A stretch of 35,179 nucleotides of DNA from Myxococcota bacterium (GTDB lineage Bacteria; Myxococcota; Kuafuiibacteriia; Kuafuiibacteriales; Kuafuiibacteriaceae), in assembly GCA_028289325.1 (NCBI GenBank), contig JANQQN010000363.1, positions 1 to 35,179 of the forward strand, read 5' to 3'. The position numbers and the translations under genes were made by a program. How positions within the stretch are numbered: position 1 is the stretch's first letter; every line of letters begins with the position of its first letter. This document shows positions 33,171 to 35,179 of this stretch, one piece after another. Under the pieces are notes generated by a model, which had not been told where the DNA came from, searched no databases, and was given only the letters and a program-made list of their open reading frames with translations.

Positions 33171-34040
33171 TCAGCGGCCGGCGGCCGTATTGAGCGAAGC
33201 CGCCGACGCCGTGGCGGGGTTGACCACGTGGATCTCGACCCGCCGATTGCTGGCGCGCCCTTCCGCCGTATCGTTCGGCGCGACGGGCTCGGTCTCCCCC
33301 CTGCCGATGGCCTGGACCCGCGATGAAGAAAGGCCGCTTCGAACCAGATACGCGCGAACGACCTCCGCCCGCCGAAGCGACAGTTGCTCGTTGTACGCTT
33401 CCTTCCCGAGGCTGTCGGTGTGGCCGATGACCTCGATGCGTCGATCTGGCGCTTGCTCCTCGAGGACCCCGGCGACCTGACGAAGCCGAGTCTTGGCGAT
33501 CGGCCGCAGCTTGGCCTTGTCGAATCCGAACAGCACCGAGCCGTTGATGGTGAGGATGAGTCGATCCTTCTTGCTTTGCACGTCGACGAACTTCGCGAGC
33601 CTTCGGTCGACCTCGACCAGCCGCCCCTGCATGCGTTCGCGGTCCGCTTTGAGCGCCGCGATGCGAGCCTCCAGAGCTTCGGCCCGCTTCTCAGCCTTGC
33701 GCCGTGCCTCCTCGAGGATCGCGGTTCGCGTGTCGCCCGCCGATTCGACCTCCCTTTTGAGCTTCCTACGCTGACCGTCGGACTCCGCGACCTGCGCTTG
33801 TCGCTGAGCAAGGTACGCGAAGTGGACTTCCTCCGGAGACTGCGGCCCCGCCGCTTCCGCCTTCTTGAACAGCTCCTTGGCGCTCTCCAGCTCTCCGGGC
33901 GCGTATTCTCCGCCCGCCCCCTCCTGCGAGGAGGAAATCGCTTTCGCGGCGTCGCTGAATTGCACCGACCTTTGGGCCGTCCCGCACCCGACGGCAACGC
34001 CCATGATTCCGATCATCAACAGTCGTTTGGCGCCTCTCAC
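33171..34040 (-). CDS. OmpA-domain peptidoglycan-associated lipoprotein with coiled coil
   Basis: 289 residues from GTG 34038-34040; GAGGAGGGG, a very strong ribosome binding site, lies just upstream and the start overlaps the preceding stop (GTGA), so the pair is translationally coupled. The signal ends at GVAVGC (Cys19), a probable lipidation site. Residues about 25-80 resemble DUF4398; 80-155 are charged coiled coil (EEARRKAEKRAEALEARIAALKADRERMQGRL); and 165-275 are an OmpA C-terminal domain (LTINGSVLFGFDKAKLRPIAKTRL, RIEVIGHTDSLGKEAYNEQLSLRRAEVVRAYL, AIGRGETEPVAPNDTAEGRASNRRVEI). Family knowledge: the OmpA domain grips meso-diaminopimelate of peptidoglycan, while the lipid anchors the outer membrane. 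Role: likely outer membrane-cell wall tether. Confidence 0.92.
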   Translation of the reverse strand: MRGAKRLLMIGIMGVAVGCGTAQRSVQFSDAAKAISSSQEGAGGEYAPGELESAKELFKKAEAAGPQSPEEVHFAYLAQRQAQVAESDGQRRKLKREVESAGDTRTAILEEARRKAEKRAEALEARIAALKADRERMQGRLVEVDRRLAKFVDVQSKKDRLILTINGSVLFGFDKAKLRPIAKTRLRQVAGVLEEQAPDRRIEVIGHTDSLGKEAYNEQLSLRRAEVVRAYLVRSGLSSSRVQAIGRGETEPVAPNDTAEGRASNRRVEIHVVNPATASAASLNTAAGR

Positions 34041-34414
34041 TTGATCCCCTCCTCCATCGTCCGAACGCGCAGCGCGTCAATCTCCTTGTTGATCCGGCCA
34101 AGCTCCGCCCGCATCTGATCCTCCTTGGCGATCGCGAGGGCCAGCCGAGCGTCGTACTCGGCTTTCTCCAGGGCGCGATGCGCGTCTTCGTGATCCCCGT
34201 CCTCGATCAACGACCGTGCCGACTTGAGCGACGTCCGCGCCTTCTCCAGGTACAGACGGGCCTTCGGGCTGTTCTCGGTGTCGACGGCCTCGACGGACTT
34301 TACCGCGGCCTCCGACTGAATGAGTTGTTTGCTGGGGACGGGCGCGCTCGCGCACCCTGAGCTGGCCAGGATACCGGCGGCGCCGCATAGCGAAACCACG
34401 ATTGCTCTACGCAT
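34037..34414 (-). CDS. DUF4398-type lipoprotein, first gene of the OmpA operon
   Basis: 125 residues from ATG 34412-34414. The signal MRRAIVVSLCGAAGILASSGC ends in a lipobox-like site at Cys21. The rest is helical: LIQSEAAVKSVEAVDTENSPKARLYLEKARTSLKSARSLIEDGDHEDAHRALEKAEYDARLALAIAKEDQ-type pattern, the signature of DUF4398 (helices rich in Ala, Leu and Arg), as also found at the N-terminus of its OmpA partner. Family knowledge: DUF4398 proteins are common beside OmpA lipoproteins in myxobacteria and gammaproteobacteria; function unknown. A sigma-54 consensus lies just before the start. If that promoter is used, the ATG is within 2-3 nt of the transcript end. A longer frame to 34591 adds only low-grade sequence and no signal, so I reject it. 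Confidence 0.85.
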   Translation of the reverse strand: MRRAIVVSLCGAAGILASSGCASAPVPSKQLIQSEAAVKSVEAVDTENSPKARLYLEKARTSLKSARSLIEDGDHEDAHRALEKAEYDARLALAIAKEDQMRAELGRINKEIDALRVRTMEEGIK

Positions 34415-34426
34415 GGGCGGCAATTC

Positions 34427-34443
34427 AGCAAAGGTGGTGCCAG
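34427..34443 (-). promoter_or_regulatory. Consensus sigma-54 promoter upstream of DUF4398-OmpA operon
   Basis: Read leftward, 34443 to 34427 is C-TGGCACC-ACCT-TTGCT, a match to TGGCAC-N5-TTGCW in every fixed position, in the intergenic gap and in the correct orientation. The predicted start of transcription (about 12 bp beyond the GC) is near 34416, almost at the ATG (34414). Confidence 0.7.
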
Positions 34444-34912
34444 GCCTACGACTGAGGATTTGGCGCCAATGCGTGACAATATGTCTCGGTGGGGAGAAAT
34501 GGATGAGACAAGTCCGCTTCGCGCTCGATCTCCGGCCCATTCCCGCGACGCATCGCTTCAGTAGATTGACGGGACCGGCGCCGGCATCCATGGCCGGGAC
34601 GCCCGGCTTCAGGCCAACTTTCGACGCGGCTGGCCAGGTTCGCCGGCGCCCTTCTGCACTCGAGCGTTCTTCGCGAAGGTGATGGCCATGACCTTTGGGT
34701 TCGGACTCGGCGCCGACCGGTGGCGGTACCGCCGCGGTGGGGTCAGGCGCGGTGCGCCGACCGAGTGGTCAAGCCTGACCGCTCCGGGGGCCCCTTTCGC
34801 CATAGTCGTATCGAGGAGAGAGCGCGGGAAGGTCTGCCCGGGGGGCTCGGTTGACGGCCGTGAAGCTCTCTGGAATGACACCGGCGATGGCGAGGCCGCC
34901 GGCAGGAGCTGC
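34444..34912. other. About 470 bp noncoding divergent region
   Basis: No convincing gene or RNA. It should hold the enhancer for the sigma-54 promoter at 34427 and the promoter of the gene at 34913. The only symmetric site I see is GGCGGTACCGCC, a perfect 12-bp palindrome at 34722-34733, about 310 bp upstream of the predicted sigma-54 start. Confidence 0.4.
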
Positions 34913-35179
34913 ATGACCGAAAGACCTGACGTGATCCCTCTCGTGGTCGACCTGGACGGAACCCTCGTCGCCACCGACACCCTGTGGGAGTCGGCGGTGC
35001 TCGCGGTTCGCAATGTCCCGCTCGCGTGTCCAGGCCTCGCCCTGTCCCTGTTTTCGGGCAAGGCGGGGTTCAAAGCGGCCCTCGCAGGGCGAGTGCTTCC
35101 CGACGCCTCGACCCTCCCCTACCGCGCGACGGTGCTGGAGTACATTCGCGCTGCGCGATCCCGCGGGCGTTCCGTGTAC
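34913..35179 (+). CDS. HAD-domain protein, probably HAD-UbiA prenyltransferase (3' partial)
   Basis: 89 residues are visible, cut by the window end; ATG 34913 with AGGAG 4 nt upstream. The HAD motif I VVDLDGTLVATDTLWES supplies the nucleophile and acid Asp pair (Asp13, Asp15). The segment that follows, LALSLFSGKAGFKAALAGRVLPDASTLPYRATVLEYIRAARSRGRSVY, is close to the usual N-terminal HAD part of UbiA-family proteins, where the pattern KAxFKxxLA and LPYxxxxLxYIxxxxxxG recurs. Family knowledge: in such proteins a HAD phosphatase-like domain precedes a membrane prenyltransferase domain that transfers polyprenyl groups to aromatic or sugar acceptors. Whether UbiA follows cannot be seen. No other frame is competitive. 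Confidence 0.75.
   Translation, partial: MTERPDVIPLVVDLDGTLVATDTLWESAVLAVRNVPLACPGLALSLFSGKAGFKAALAGRVLPDASTLPYRATVLEYIRAARSRGRSVY

Noticed and set aside
34722-34733. GGCGGTACCGCC as the enhancer of the DUF4398-OmpA promoter
   Set aside because: A 12-bp palindrome of G/C-rich composition is likely by chance in this DNA; no second copy was seen and it lies far from the promoter, so I keep it only as a note.
34609-35073. 154-residue minus-strand frame over the start of the HAD-domain gene
   Set aside because: It overlaps a recognisable HAD motif on the other strand and has no motif or signal of its own.

Overview
GC-rich, gene-dense chromosomal DNA from what is probably a Myxococcota-type (former deltaproteobacterial) Gram-negative. 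This placement is an inference. It rests on many secreted lipoproteins with loose lipoboxes, a eukaryote-like multidomain acyl-CoA carboxylase, sigma-54 two-component control, Kunitz/Kazal domains and a very large subtilase. I see no phage, transposase, CRISPR array, tRNA or rRNA. Both ends of the window cut through genes.

Layout. Positions 1-3170: 3' end of a eukaryote-like acetyl/acyl-CoA carboxylase, coupled by a TGATG overlap to a 4'-phosphopantetheinyl transferase (lipid or polyketide supply). 3237-9172: alpha/beta hydrolase (proline iminopeptidase-like), a possible 46-residue membrane protein, a heme-dependent N-demethylase-like protein (DUF3445), a stand-alone PolA-type 5' nuclease, a HExxH lipoprotein and an aspartate/aromatic aminotransferase. 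9629-16856: envelope and secretion block with a 1517-residue subtilisin-family protease, a small lipoprotein, a Kunitz-Kazal-Kazal inhibitor lipoprotein and an exported chalcone-isomerase-fold protein.

16918-24193 is a self-contained regulated exporter. Membrane-fusion protein, ABC ATPase and FtsX/MacB-type permease are encoded leftward. An NtrC-family regulator and its histidine kinase are encoded rightward. The 137-bp divergent gap holds a sigma-54-type -24/-12 element pointing at the exporter genes and, upstream of it, a perfect 20-bp palindrome suited to be the regulator's enhancer site.

24309-33109: malectin-GH16 glycanase lipoprotein, patatin-like lipase, L,D-transpeptidase-like YkuD protein, CoA-disulfide-reductase/rhodanese fusion, double-hotdog thioesterase-like protein, NAD(P)H-hydrate epimerase domain protein and a saccharopine-dehydrogenase-type enzyme. 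33171-34414: a two-gene envelope lipoprotein operon (DUF4398 plus OmpA) headed by a consensus sigma-54 promoter placed so close that its transcript would be nearly leaderless. 34913-35179: start of a HAD-domain protein, probably a HAD-UbiA prenyltransferase.

Most interesting: the palindrome/sigma-54/NtrC/ABC module; the three-domain inhibitor whose P1 positions all read as acidic; the Trp-rich C-terminus of the giant subtilase; and the apparently leaderless sigma-54 operon.
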